From Plotosus lineatus (taxonomy: Eukaryota > Chordata > Actinopteri > Siluriformes > Plotosidae): DNA of 64,000 nucleotides. The DNA is taken from positions 38,584,501-38,648,500 of the forward strand of contig CM045733.1 of assembly GCA_024760905.1 (NCBI GenBank), written 5' to 3'. Shown in pieces: positions 12,715 to 26,583 of this stretch. Under the pieces are notes generated by a model. The model was not told the origin of the DNA. It saw only the letters and a program-made list of their open reading frames with translations, and searched no databases. A program made the translations under genes and the position numbers. The stretch's first letter is position 1. Each line of letters starts with the position of its first letter.

Positions 12715-14159
12715 CGAGAGAGAGACAGTGTGTGTGTGCGTGCGTTAATAAAAAATGTTTAATAATTGTTTAATTCATAAATATGTTAATAAAATGGTTT
12801 AATATATTAATAAAATGTTTAAATGGCATAATAAATAATTTTCTTTTACTTTTAACACAGTAGGGCCAGTGGTGTAGTGGTTAGGGTGCTGTGCTCATGA
12901 TCGGGAGGTTGTGAGTTCGAATCCCACCGAGACCCTCACTGTGCTAAGACCCCTGGGCAAGGTCTCAACCAAAAGTGTGCCTTTGGGTAAATAAATGGGT
13001 ACCAGTAAAAATGTACTGGGAAGGTAACCTGCGATGGACTAGCCTCCCATCCAGGAGGATTTGAACTCCTAGTGCTTCGCGCTACAGAAACTGGGAATAA
13101 GCACCGGCCTTACCTTTAACACATATTTCTTACAAAATTGGTGTACTTTTATCATTTTTAAATGGTTTATGGGGTGGTCTTGGGAGCCTGGGAACAAATC
13201 ACGCGTTTTACATGTAAAATGCGCCTCTACTTACAAAAACTCAAGGCTATGAAAAAGGCTCTGGAACAGATTAATTTCGTAAGTAGAGGGCTGACTGTAA
13301 AGTTTAACTTTTTGGGAGAAATGGATCCCGTTACATCTGGCGCAAAAGGAACACTACATTTGATAAAAAGAACATTGTGCCAACAGTGAAACATGGTGGT
13401 GGAAGTGTGATCTGCGCCTGCTTTGCTACTTCAGGACCTGGGCGACTTGTCATGATCAATGGAACAATGAATCCAGCTCGCTACCAAGAAATCCTGGCGA
13501 AGAATATTCGTTTGAGACCTCAAGCTAAAGCGCACCTGTGTTCTGCAGCAAGACAATGATCCTAAGCACACCAGCAAGTTCACTTCTGAATGGCTAAAAA
13601 AGAACAAAATTAGGGTTTTGGAATGACCTAGTCAAAGTCCCGACCTGAACCCTATTGAGATGCTGTGGCATGACCTTAAAAAGGCTGTTCATGCCCAAAA
13701 TCTATCCAATCTGGCTCATTTTAAACAATTCTGCAGAGAAGAGTGGGCCAAAATCCCATCACAGTGATGTGAAAGACTCATCGCCTCTTATCGCAAACAC
13801 TTGACTGCAGTTATTGCTGCAAAAGGTGGTTCAACCAGCTATTAGGTTTATGGGGGCAATTACTTATTCACATGGGCCCTTGTAGGTTCAGATATTTTTT
13901 CCCCTTAATAAATGCAATTGACGCTGAAAACTGTTTTGCTTGATCTGAAATGGATGACAGTGACAAACGTGCAAAAAATGTCAGAAATTGGTCAGGGGTC
14001 AAAAACTTTTGCACAGCACTGTAGGCAGGGTTGTAGAGGTAGATGTGGAGATGGAGGTGTGGGACTCACTGGTTTGAGTGGCGGTCTGGATCTGATGAAG
14101 TCGAGAATGAGTTCATGAGCATTTTGTTTGACTTGGGTGGGGATGTCTCCATCCACCTG

Positions 14160-14225
<66 letters not shown>

Positions 14226-14502
14226 CCTTTGCACAGCAGATATTTTTTGTTTACAATCAGTGCCTCAGAGACAAGCATAATACTGTGGTGTGTGTGTGTG
14301 TGTGTGTGTGTGTGCGCATGTTCTCACCATCACTTTGCGCAGTGTGTATCTACGAGTGCGGATGTCTTGCATAAGCATCTCAAACGGTGTGAGACTGAAC
14401 TCAGTGGGGAGTGGATCGAACGGCTGCTGCTCCACCTTCTTCAGCTTCACACCCTGTCGGAGTTCCCGCATTAACTGCACCCACAACCGAGCCTGACACA
14501 CA

Positions 14503-14544
<42 letters not shown>

Positions 14545-15094
14545 AAAAGCAGAGGTGAAACACTGGAACACAACGCAGTCCCGTTGCTGCTCATTGTTAC
14601 ACAGATCTATAGAGACCATGACAGAACACAACTAAACTTTATGCAAATCAATATAGAGATTTGAGCTTGGACATCAAAATTTTTGGGATGGTTCTTGTAA
14701 CGAATGAAGAAAGCATAACATGTTCATATGCCTGCAGTATGTTTGGAGAGGCCTTGCTCTGTCGCAACGGGACCTGAATCATTTAACGTTTCATTCTGAC
14801 AGCATGCATAACGCTCGGTCCTCCAAGTGCATAATTGTGACTGATTTAAATACAAGATAAGACTTTTCTTTTATCTAGACATGTCAACACATTTTCAGTC
14901 AAAGCTCCTTGCACTATGTGACATCACAACCCATAGGTTTAAGAATTACTACTTGAAACTTGGAGGATTCACACAGAATCACGAGACGTCTGTTTATACA
15001 TAAATCAGTGTATACCCAGTCTCTGTGTTTGAGGTTGTCCAGTTCAGCAGCACAGCACTCCTCCTGAGATTCCTCTGTCCTGATCTTCCTCAAC

Positions 15095-15165
<71 letters not shown>

Positions 15166-15300
15166 GAGCTGCATCACAACTCAGGATGAGATCAGAAATC
15201 TCAACATGAGGAGAGACAGAGATGGAAACTGATCAATAAATCACCACTTAGTGCTCACTCTCTCACCCCTGTTCCATTAGTTATCGTGTGAACTCCTTTC

Positions 15301-15343
<43 letters not shown>

Positions 15344-18300
15344 ACAAAATCAATGAAGGAACCTGGAGAATTCCACCAGGGGGCAGTGTGAGAAATCATC
15401 ACAGTGAGAAAACAATGTTCAGGTTCAGTATGATGTGAGTTGAGGGAAAAATAAAAGTTTTTTTTTCGTCCTAATGCTAGTTGCTAAGGTGTCCTGAGCC
15501 TCAGGTATATTCAGAGCCTGAGACATTTTAAACCCAAGCACTGATCACCTTGTTAAACATTCCAACTCCCATCATTAGAGGGAGTGTTGATCAGGAAACA
15601 TTGCAGTGTCTGTTGATTGAGACGATTATAATGTCTGTGGGACATGGGGTTTCTTCAGGTCTTATATTGTTAACTATCCCATGTCTCATATGTCAACCGT
15701 TTCAGTTTCTCCTGTTTTGTATCCCGTAGGAATTTTCCATTCCTGCTGTGAGAGTCTTAAGAAACTTGACGCACATCTCTGCTGTTCACCTCAGAACAGA
15801 TGTATGTTTACTTTATACAGTAGTGAGTTGTTAATAGCGCACTATAATCATTTACGATCCCATCTTGAGTTCTGAAAAAATCCTGACCTTGCTCATGATT
15901 AATTAAAATAATCACTCATGGCCAGCATGTTTTCTTGCACTGTAATACTGAAACATGTTATGTATGTCTGGATGCACCCCTTTATTGTTCCCTTGACACT
16001 GATGCAAGGCCGCACACAAATACTCAGAATGGAGAAGTTGATAATGTTCAGTCTCACACACCTACAGTACGCATATCAATTTATCTATCACCACCCTACC
16101 TGCAGTATACCCCCCTCCCCCACACTCCCGTCTCACCTCCTGGAGTCGTCACTGACCTCCTTGGCGTCTCTGATCCTGGAGAGGAAGGTCTGAAGCTCTA
16201 AAGTTTCGAGGAATAGCGCTCTACACACTGCTTGGTAGTGTTCAGGTGCCACAGTGGGGTTGGCCAGCCTCTTGGCACACAGTGCCATCACCTGCCGCAG
16301 AGTGCGCACTGCATGCATGCTTTCCATCTCCTCTTCTTCCTCCTCCTCTTCATCTTCATCCGCTGGACCACTGTAGCCTTCATCCTCTGTGGTGTTGCTG
16401 ATACATTCAGCTGAGTTGTCGTCGTCCCTCACCACCATGCACTCGATCAGTTGCTCCAGCTGTGGACCCAGCTCACGCTCCTCGCTGTCAGCTAATCCCC
16501 AGTCCAGAGCATGGTACACGGCCACGCCCAATGACTGGACCAACTGAGGATAAGGAGTTGATGAGAGTGGGCGTGGCATGAATACTGCAGTAAGCCCAGT
16601 GAAAGTGTGTGTGGTGTAAACTTACCTGGCTCTCCTGAACAGGTGGAGAAGGCGCATCATCTCCATCACCTGAAACAGAGGAAGACAAGTGATTATGCTA
16701 CACCTTATACCTCTCTGGTGTCATGATACTGTCTGCTACAAGGTCATGTTTACTTCCTGTTGCCACCATGGTAACCATGGCAACATTGCTTTTACCTAGA
16801 CAGTACAATAACATTCCTCTTCATTTCCTATCATATATAAACACCTCTAGAATGATGGGGAGTTTGTGAAAGTCTTTAAAATGGTGTTATGATAAATGAA
16901 TAAAGTAACATTGGAGATAAATGCTGTTGTATATAGCCACACCCCCACACACATCACTTCCTTTCAGTTGTAAAATAGCAAAGTAAATTACATCTTCATA
17001 GAGCCTGATATCTCTGTGAGGGTCTTTATGTAACATCACATTAAGAAGAATAATTTTCCAGTCTGGCTGGGAATTGTCCCCCCTCCTGTTCTATGATTGG
17101 ATGGTACATTTATAAATGTCAGTCATATCCAACATTTTCATCGCACATATATTGATAGATTGAAAAGGAAAATCTCAATCTTCCTCCAGGGTGTTTATTT
17201 TATTTGTGGTAAATGTAAATATTTGTTCACATTCTGCAGTGAGTTGTGTGGTGAAGGCTTTGAGAATTAATAACCAAACAGTGCAGGAGGTAGGCTTTGT
17301 CAAAGTGGACCTTTTCACTGACATTGCTAAAACCTGATCCTGTTGAGTACAGCTTCCACTGGCACACAAACAACACTAACCCTACAAGGACAACAATGGC
17401 TATAAACACAATCTCTGCTCTTCTACACGAATTTCACAGCGACCATGAGCCACTCCTGCATTGAGTTACATTATAATATATTTTATTTTACTGTCATACT
17501 ATATTCATTCATTCATTTTCTAAACTGCAGTGGTGGGGCAGTGGTAGTCTAGTGGTATAAGGTGCCGGATTGCTGATCCAAAGGTTGGGGGATTGAGTCC
17601 CACTCTCCACAAGGTTGTCACTGTCCCCCGCAGTGGAGCTGGGTTATCAAAGGCCGGCCATGTCTCTCACTGTCTATGGTGTAAGGCATGTAAAAGAACC
17701 ATTGCCGACTTTCGACAAGAGTAGGCTGAAAAGCCGTCAGTGTGTTTCCACCCTGCGATGGCCTGGCGAGCTGTCTTGGGTGTACTCTGCCCTTGCCCTG
17801 AGTTGGCTGGGATGGGCACCAGCCTCCCCGTGACCCTAATTAGGATGAAGCGGTTACAGAAAATGAACTGATGATGATGAACTGAACATTTTCTAAACTG
17901 CTTAATCCTAATTAGGGTCACGGGGACACTGGCAACCATCTCAGCTGATTGTGGGCAAGGGAAGAGTCCACCCTGAACAGATCGCCAGGCCATTGTAGTG
18001 CATAATAAATATTGTTGATTCAAAATTTAGTTTATGAGAAATGTTTAGTCCCGATCAATCCTATTTCATTACGATCTGCCTGAGGATGAAATCTTAGCTT
18101 TATCCAGAAATCCTCCATGTAGCAAGCTGCTAGTTTACTTTCAGAGTTGAAATTGTGGACAAGAACTGAAGACCCTTTTGTTTAGAACTCGGGAACTGTG
18201 CAGCCTGGAATGCAGCCGTGAAGGGGGGCACAAGCCAGTGTCTCTCCCTCACGCCGGTCCAAAGACAGGATAAATGCAGAGGGTTGCGTCAGGAAGGGCA

Positions 18301-21300
18301 TCCGGCGTAAAACAAATGGCAAATAAAATATGCAAGTCACAACAAAGAATTTCATACCGGATCGGTCGAGGCCCAGATTCACAACGACCACCACCAGTAC
18401 TGTTAACCAACAGGGTGCTGGCGGAACTTGGACTACTGTTGGTCGAAGACGTCGAAGAAGGAGAGGCAGGAGGCGTGTCCGTAGGAAGAGCGAGAAGAGG
18501 AAAGGCATGAGTCTAGGACTGAGAGTAGGGACTTTGAATGTTGGAACTATGACAGGAAAAGGTAGAGAGCTGGCTGACATGATGCAGAGGAGGAAGGTGG
18601 ACATACTATGTGTTCAGGAGACCAGGTGGAAAGGTAGCAAGGCTAGAAGCTTAGGAGCAGGGTTTAAGCTGTTTTTTCATGGTGTGGATGGGAAGAGAAA
18701 TGGAGTAGGAGTCGCATTGAAGGAGGAGTTTGTCAGGAATGTTCTAGAAGTGAAAAGTGTCAGACAGAGTGATAAGTCTCAAGTTAGAAATTGAAGGCGT
18801 GATGTTCAGTGTTGTTAGTGCTTATGCCCAACAGGCAGGATATGAGCTAGAAGAGAAGGAGAGATTCTGGAGTGAGTTAGATGAACTGATGCAGAGTAAC
18901 CCCAGAGGTGAAAGAGTGGTCATTGGGGCAGACTTCAATGGACATGTTGGTGCAGGAAACAGAGGGGACGAGGAAGTGATGGGTAGGTTTGGTATCCAGG
19001 ACAGGAACGCAGAAGGACAGATGTTGGTAGATTTTGCAAAAAGGATGGAAATGGCTGTGTTAAATACTTTCTTCCAGAAGAGAGAGGAGCATAGGGTGAC
19101 TTATAAAAGTGGAGGTAGGAGCACACAGGTAGACTACATCTTGTGTATGCGATGTAATTTGAAGGAAGTCAGTGACTGCAAAGTAGTAGTGGGTGAGAGT
19201 GTTGCCAAACAGCATAGGATATGTGTGCAGGATGACGCTGATGGTGAGGAAGGTGAAGAAGGCAAAGGCAGAGCAGAAGACAAAGTGGTGGAAGCTGAAA
19301 AAAAGAAGACTGTCGTATTGTCTTCAAGAAGGAGTTGAAACAGGCTTTGGGTGGTCAGGAAGTGCTTCCAGATGACTGGACAACTACAGCTAATGTGATC
19401 AGGGAGACAGGTAGCAGAATACTTGGTGTGACTTCTGGAAGGAAAGTAGATAAGGAGACTTGGTGGTGGAATGAGGAAGTGCAGAAGTGTGTACAAAGTA
19501 AGAGGTTAGCTAAGAAGAAGAGGGACATAGAGAGGACCGATGAGAGTAAACAGCGGTACAGGGAGACACAGCATAAGGCAAAGGTAGCAGTGTCAAAGGC
19601 CAAACAGAGGGCGTATGATGACTTGTATGCTTGGTTGGAAAGTAAAGAGGGAGACAATGATTTATACAGGTTGGCACAACAGAGAAATAGAGATGGGAAG
19701 GACGTGCAGCAAGTTAGAGTGATTAAGGACAGAGAGAGAAATGTACTGACCGATGACAGAAGTGTGCTGGGAAGATGGAAAGAGTACTTTGAAGAGCTGA
19801 TGAATGAGGAAAATGAGAGAGAGAAACAAAGTAGAAGAGGTGACTGTTGAGGACCAGGAAGTAGCAAAGATTAGTAAGGGTGAAGTGAGGAGGGGATTGA
19901 AGAGGATGAACAATGGAAAGGCAGTTGGTCCTGACTACATACCGGTGGAGGTATGGAAGTGTCCTGGGAAGGTAGCAGTAGATTTTCTGACAAGAACATT
20001 CAACAAGGTCTTAGAGAGTGAGCAGACGCCGGAGGAATGGAGGAGAAGTGTGATGGCGCCCATTTTTAAGAACAAGGGAAATGTGCAGAGTTGTGGCAAC
20101 TACAGAGGGATAAAGTTGATGAGCCATACGATGAAGTTATGGGAAATAATAGTGGAAGCTAGACTAAGGGCAGATTTGTGAACAACAGTTTGGTTTCATG
20201 CCAAGAAAGAGCACCACAGATGCAGTGTTTGCCTTGAGGATGTTAATAGAGAAGTACAGAGAAGGTCAGAAGGAGCTGCATTGTGCCTTTGTGGATCTGG
20301 AGAAAGCATATGACAGGGTGCTGAGAGAGGAACTGTGGTATTGCATGAGGAAGTGTGGAGTAGTAGAGACGTATGCTAGAGTGGTGTAGGACATGTACGT
20401 ATAAGAGATGTAAGACAGTGGTGAGGTGTGCTGCCAGTGTGACAGAAGAGTTCAAGGTGGAGGTAGGACTGCATCAAGGGTCAGCTCTGAGCCCCTTCTT
20501 GTTTGCTATGGTGATGGACAGGCTGACAGACGAGGTCAGACAAGATCCCCCATGGACTATGATGTTTGCAGATGACATTGTGATCTGTGGTGAGAGCAGA
20601 GAACAAGTGCAAGAAAATCTAGAGAGGTGGAGGTATGCCCAGGAATGGAGGGGAATGAAGGTTCGCCTCAGTAAGACAGAATGCATGTGTATGAACGACA
20701 AGGACCCAAGCGGAACGGTGAGGTTACAGGGAGCAGAGATAAGGAAGGTGGATGATTTTAAGTACTTAGGCTCAACAATCCAGAGCAATGGAGAGAGGGA
20801 AAAGAGGTGAAGAAGCGTGTGTCGGCAGGTTGGAATGGTTGGAGAAAAGTTTCCGGTGTAATGTGTGATAGGAGGGTATTGGCAAGAATGAAAGGAAAAG
20901 TGTACAAGATGGTGTTGAGGCCAGCAATGTTGTATGGTTTAGAAACAATGGCCTGGGGGAAAAGACAGGAGGCAGAGTTGGAGGTAGCAGAGATGAAAAT
21001 GTTGAGGTTCTCTTTGGGAGTAACAAGGATGGATAGGATCAGGAATGAGGACATCTAAGGGACAGCACATGTAAGATCTTTTGGAGACAAAGTCAGAGAG
21101 GCTAGATTGAGATGGTTTGGACATGTATAGAGGAGTATATTGGTAGTAGGATGCTGAGGTTGGAACTACCAGGTAGAAGGCCTCGAGGAAGACCAAAAGA
21201 GACGATTCATGGACGTAGTGAAGGAGCACATGAAGGCAGTTGGTGTAAGAGAGGAAGATGCAGAGGATAGGGTGAGATGGAGGCATTGCTGTGGCGACCT

Positions 21301-21614
21301 CTGAAGGGAGCAGCCAAAAAGAAAAGAAGAACTGTGCATCCTGGGAGTTTAAAAAACAGTGAACTGTTATGACTGACCATCAAACTTATTTTTTACTCTG
21401 GCGTTCAAGACTATTTAAACAGACATAAAATTTTAGGCTTGACTGACAACAGGGAAAGGCGAATGCAGGAGACAGGAGTTCATGTAATCCAGGAAACGGG
21501 ATTTGTTGCAATAAAGGAGATGCGATTTCTCATAATCCAAGAGGAAATACCTGAGGTGGGATTTAATGCATGAAGAGACAGGACTTCTAATAATACAGAA
21601 AGTGGGATTTGTTG

Positions 21615-21677
<63 letters not shown>

Positions 21678-24600
21678 ATAGTCCGGTGTGCCGTGGGAAA
21701 TTATCCAATTTCACGTAATTGATCAAAAATAATGTAATAACTACTCTTTGCCTGTAGGGGGAAGCAGGTAGTTAGTTGTTGACTGCCTTTTACTTTGCAA
21801 CCGACAGGTGGTGGTGATTAGCAAGACACAGTGGTGACCGTGATGGAAAAGTTTTTGAAAAGTAAAAATACCAATTCCGGACTGGACCCTGGACAAAATT
21901 CGGAACCAGAATAAGGGTCTAGTATGATTGAAGGTCAAAAGAAAGCAAAGACGGTGAAGTCGAGCAAAGCCTTTAGTGCGAGGAAATACAACGGAAGCGA
22001 TCAGTCATTTGGATTCCCATTTATCGGAGATGAAACTCCAAAGGTACCGGTGTACGGAGAAAGGATAGCCAACAGTTGTATTGTGTCAAGTAAGCTTAAA
22101 CACCATCTCCTAATGAAACACCCTTAGATATACTATATTGTTCGCCTGTGTGAACACCTGGAGAAGCAGACAGCTTTCGTGAGAAAAACCACAAAGGTAA
22201 ATGAGAGTGCACTGAAAGCTAGCGACCATGTTGCTGACCTTGTTGCTGAATCAAAAAACAAATCCCACACTGTGGCAGAGACATGAATACTTCCCGCCTG
22301 CAAAGCCATTGTGAAAGAGATGCTCAGACCTGAAACGACTAAAGAAATAGCCAAAGTCCTTCTCTCAGATAACACAATCTTGAGATGTATTGATGATATG
22401 TCTACAGACATGGAAGTGTGCTCTTGGAAAAGGTACGTATCAGTACATAGCATTGCAACTGGATGAGTCCATTGATATTAGTGGACATGCTCAAATATTG
22501 GGCAGTGTGTGTTTTGTGGATGGAGACTCAATCAGAGAAAACATCATATTCTGCAAGGTATTGCCAGAAAAAACATCAGGAGAGGAATATTTTTGGGTCA
22601 CATCAGAATACCTTGAAAAAGGTAGACTTAAGTGAGAAAACTGCACGGGTGTCTGCACTGATAGAGCTGGGCCATGGTCGGGTGCATAAAAGGCTTTGTA
22701 AGCCTAGTGAAGATGATAAACCCAGATGTGATTATTATGCACAGTTTTTCACACCACAAGGCTCTCGTAGCCAAGACTTTACCAGCAGACCTAGTTCCTG
22801 CGTTAGATGATGTTGTGCACATTGTGAACTTTATTAATTCACGACCTGTGAAAAGTCGCATATAGTGGTATCTTCTCTAACAAATTTAATCCGTTCCGAG
22901 GGCAAGCTCGTACCCCAAAAAGCTCATTAGATGAAACAATTGTTACCATAAGAAATAACAGAAAACCAATTAAACCGTTCAAAGCCCCTCCCAAACTCAT
23001 AACCTGCCACAAACACATATATTTGATCTAATATATTAAAGATAAACATGGAAAAAAATAAATATTTCATAACAATATACATATACTTCTTGTTAGTATT
23101 CTTTTCCTTTCGGCTGTTCCCTTCAGGGGTCGCCACAGCGAATCATTTGCCTCCATCTCATGCTATCTTCTGCATCTTCTACTCTTACACCAACTACCTT
23201 CATGTCCTCCTTCACCACATCCATAAATCTCCTCTTTAGTCTTCCTCTAGGCCTTCTGCCTGGTCGTTCCAACCTCAGAATCCTACTACCGATATATTTC
23301 ACGATCCCTTCACTGTACTACATGTCTAAACCATCTCAATCTAGCCTCTCTGACTTTGACTCCAAAACCTCTTACACGTGCTGTCCCTCTGATTTACTCT
23401 TTCCTGATCCTATCCATCCTCGCTACTCCCAAAGAGAACCTCAATATTTTCTTCTCTGCTACCTCCAGCTGTGCCTCCTGTCTTTTCCTCAGTGCCACTG
23501 TTTCTAAACCATACAACATCGCTGGCCTCAACACCGTCTTGTACACTTTTCCTTTCATTCTTGCCGATACCTTCCTATCACACATCACATTTCATGGTGT
23601 CAACAAATTTAAAAAAAATTGGGACAAGGCCATTTTCACCACTCTGAGGCATCCCCTCCTCTTCTTACAACAGTCTGCAAATGTCTGTGGATCGAGGAGA
23701 CAAATTTCGCTAGTTTAGAAATAGGAATGCTGTCCCATTTTTGTCTAATACAGGCCTCTAACTGTTCAACTGTCTCGGGCCCTCTTTGTTGCATCTTCCC
23801 CTATATGCACCAAATGTTCTCTATAGGTGAACGATCTGGACTGCAGGCTGGCCATTTCAATACCCGGATTCTTTGCCTACGCAGCCATGATGTTGAAATT
23901 AATGTTGCATGCGGTCTGGCATTATCATGTTGAAAAATGCAAGGTCTTCTCTGAAAGAGACGATGTCTGGATGGGAGCACATGTTGTTCTAGAACCTGAA
24001 TATACCTTTCTGCATTGACGAACTTTCCAGATGTGCAAAATGTCCATGCTACACGCACTCATGCAACCCCATACCATCACAGCTGCAGATTTCTGAACTG
24101 AGCGCTGATAACAACTTGGGTTGTCCTTGTCCTCTTTAGTCCGGATGACACGGCGTCCCAATTTTCCATAAAGAACTTCAAATCGTGATTCCTCTGACCA
24201 CAGAACAGTTTTCCACTTTGCCACACTCCATTTGAAATGACTCCTGGCCCAGAGAAAACGCCTGTGCTTCTGGGTCCTGTTTAGAAAAGGCTTCTTCTTT
24301 GTACTGTAGAGTTTTAGCTGGCAACGGCGGATGGCACAGTGGATTGTGTTCACTGACCATGGTTTTTGGAAGTATTGCTGAGCCCATTCTGTGATTTCCC
24401 TTACAGTAGTATTCTTGTTTGTGGTGCAGTGCCGTTTAAGGGCCCGAAGATCACGGGCATCCAGTATAATTTTTCGGCCTTGACCCGTATGCCGAGATCA
24501 TTCCAGATTTTCTGAATCTTGGCATGATGTTATACACTGTAGATGATGATAACTTCTAACTCTTTGCAATTTTTTGCTGGGAAACCACTTTTCTGATAAT

Positions 24601-25838
24601 GCTCCACTATCTTTCTGTGCAACATTGGGGGTATTCGTGATCCTCTACCCATCTTTGCTTCTGACAGACACTGCCACTCTGAGAAGCTCTTTTTGTACTC
24701 AGTCATGTGCCAATGGACCTTATTAGTGGTAATTGGTCTTCCAGCTGTTCGCTACAAGTGCAATTGACTTTTCCAACCTGTCCCAACATTTTTGAGATTT
24801 GTTGACACCATGACATTTAAAATCAACATATTTTTTTCTTAAAATTATACATTTTCTCAGTTTAAACTTTTGACCTGTCATCTATGTTCGATTTGGAATA
24901 AAATATTGAAATTTGACTCCTCTGCATCATTGCATTCAGTTTTTATTCACAATTCGTATATATTGTCCCAACTTTTTTGGAATCTGGTTTGTATTTCTCT
25001 TCAACCTTAACTGAAAGCCTTGACTGGGTCAGGGACCTGTACTGCTTAGTATCAGTTGGAAAGGACATGACTTCACAGAAGCCAGCGGAACTAACTGAAA
25101 TGAGACATAGTCGTGGTTTAATGCTAAGCGTTGCTGATCTATCTTTGGACAGTTTTTGGTTAGCTCCTGCCAAGAAGGTTCACATTCTGGCAAACAAAGC
25201 TACTTTGGCATTGATCTCATTTTCCACGACATCTCTGTGTGAGGTGAGCTTTTCAGGCCTGACTGCCATAAAAACAAAAAACGGAGAGAGACTGAGAGCT
25301 GTTGAGGAAGAGTTTCGTGTGTGTCTTTCTTCTATTGCTGCCAGGATATCAGCTCTGTGTTCATCCAGACAGGCCCAGGTTTCACACTGAGGAGAAATTA
25401 AAAAAGTGTTTATTTGATTCCTATTAAATATTTGACACGAATGACTTTAAATTGTTAATACTGTATAGGTTACAGCATTTCAGTTTTTAACATTTTCAGC
25501 TGGTGGTGTGCTTCAAGATTTTTTTTTTGAAGAAAAAAGTGTGCCTTGGCTCAAAAAAGGTTGAAAAACACTGACCTAGGGTATGGTGTGAGTGCTGGAA
25601 TTCTGAATCTCAACTAGTAGATGTCTATCTGTACTTCCTTGTATGTGTTTATCTGCCTGTCTCGTTCTACTCTGTCATTCAGTCTTTCAGTCTGACTGTG
25701 AGTACACACCTACAAATCATCAATGTGTGCTGTTCTGCGTTATCGCCTGTATTCGATTTGTGCAAGTAAAAACTCACATCCAATCTTTTTAAAATAATCA
25801 TGAAAATTTTGTTATTTATTGCTCTGCCAGCATAGAGC

Positions 25839-25885
<47 letters not shown>

Positions 25886-25948
25886 TGTTTTATCCGGATG
25901 CACTCAGCACTAACGTATCAAGTAATGGATCAGGATCAAATCACAGCC

Positions 25949-25993
<45 letters not shown>

Positions 25994-26008
25994 ACACTCA
26001 CACACACA

Positions 26009-26049
<41 letters not shown>

Positions 26050-26105
26050 GAGACATGAACACGCACCATCAGCACAACCTGAGCTCAGAGGACAGACGGT
26101 CTCCT

Positions 26106-26137
<32 letters not shown>

Positions 26138-26545
26138 CACAAGGAAAAATAGTTTTTCACTTAATACATTTCTGTGAGCTCAACAGAAAGAATAGATGAA
26201 AGTTGTAATTTGAGTACGGTAGATCAAATTGAATAATAAGGGGTCACTGGTTCACCTGAAGTTCAGACACAAAGAAGTCCACAGTGTTTCGATGACAGTG
26301 CAGTATTGTCTTTGCCTATGTGGCCAACATTAGGTGGAGATGTGAAGTGATGCTTGGCTAACACATGAAACTGAATACTTATTGTGATATTAACATGTAC
26401 AGTGTGAGCGTACTGTTGTTGAGCTTTAAAAATTTTCTTATACAAGTTTAAAATGTATTCACTACTCACACACACTGGTGCTCTCACATCTCATCATATA
26501 GGTCGCCCAGTGTCAATGTGTAAAAATGTACCAGTGTGTTTGTGT

Positions 26546-26583
<38 letters not shown>

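Larger units (their letters stand above)
11240..13297. mobile_element. Tigger-like MITE, family 1, copy 1
   Basis: Inserted at a TA in transposon B (TA at 11238-11239 and 13298-13299). Ends are CAGTCGGTGCTCGACTTAC and the reverse-complement-like GTAAGTAGAGGGCTGACTG. The interior has several units of TTTCAAACAGGTACTGTAAT plus GTGGGCGGAGCCCGCATTC followed by (GT)n and (GA)n. It is larger than other copies because a SINE (12858-13125) and an RTE-tail insert (11640-11713) are inside. No transposase. Confidence 0.8.
8157..14021 (+). mobile_element. Tc1-like transposon B, broken by nested insertions
   Basis: TA-flanked (8155-8156 and 14022-14023), ends CAGTGTTGTGCAAAAG / (reverse) CAGTGCTGTGCAAAAG. 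The plus-strand transposase is in pieces: the paired-like HTH region at 10790-11235 and the DDE part at 13310-13830, where [11 protein letters not shown] and [14 protein letters not shown] are readable despite frame breaks. A LINE (8516-10782) and a Tigger-like MITE (11240-13297) are inserted. Inactive. Confidence 0.9.
21675..25573 (+). mobile_element. hAT transposon, ZBED/Charlie-like, broken
   Basis: Coding remnants in order: a BED-type finger region ([33 protein letters not shown], with a finger Cys replaced by Tyr in VYGE), the core with the first catalytic Asp ([15 protein letters not shown]), and after an interruption the C-terminal dimerisation region ([35 protein letters not shown]). 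The right end reads (reverse) CAGTGTTTTTCAACCTTTTT, a hAT terminus. The left terminus is lost in (AT)n. A Tigger-like piece, an RTE tail and a Tc1-like copy (22868-24991) lie inside. Frameshifts and stops exclude a domesticated gene. Confidence 0.88.

Noticed and set aside
17535..17605. tRNA gene at SINE heads (also 34263, 51300-51383, 12858)
   Set aside because: Box A and B are present but cloverleaf stems are poor and all are followed by SINE bodies.
21924..25390. Domesticated ZBED-type hAT gene
   Set aside because: Frames are broken by stops and by Tigger, RTE and Tc1 insertions, and a finger cysteine is lost.
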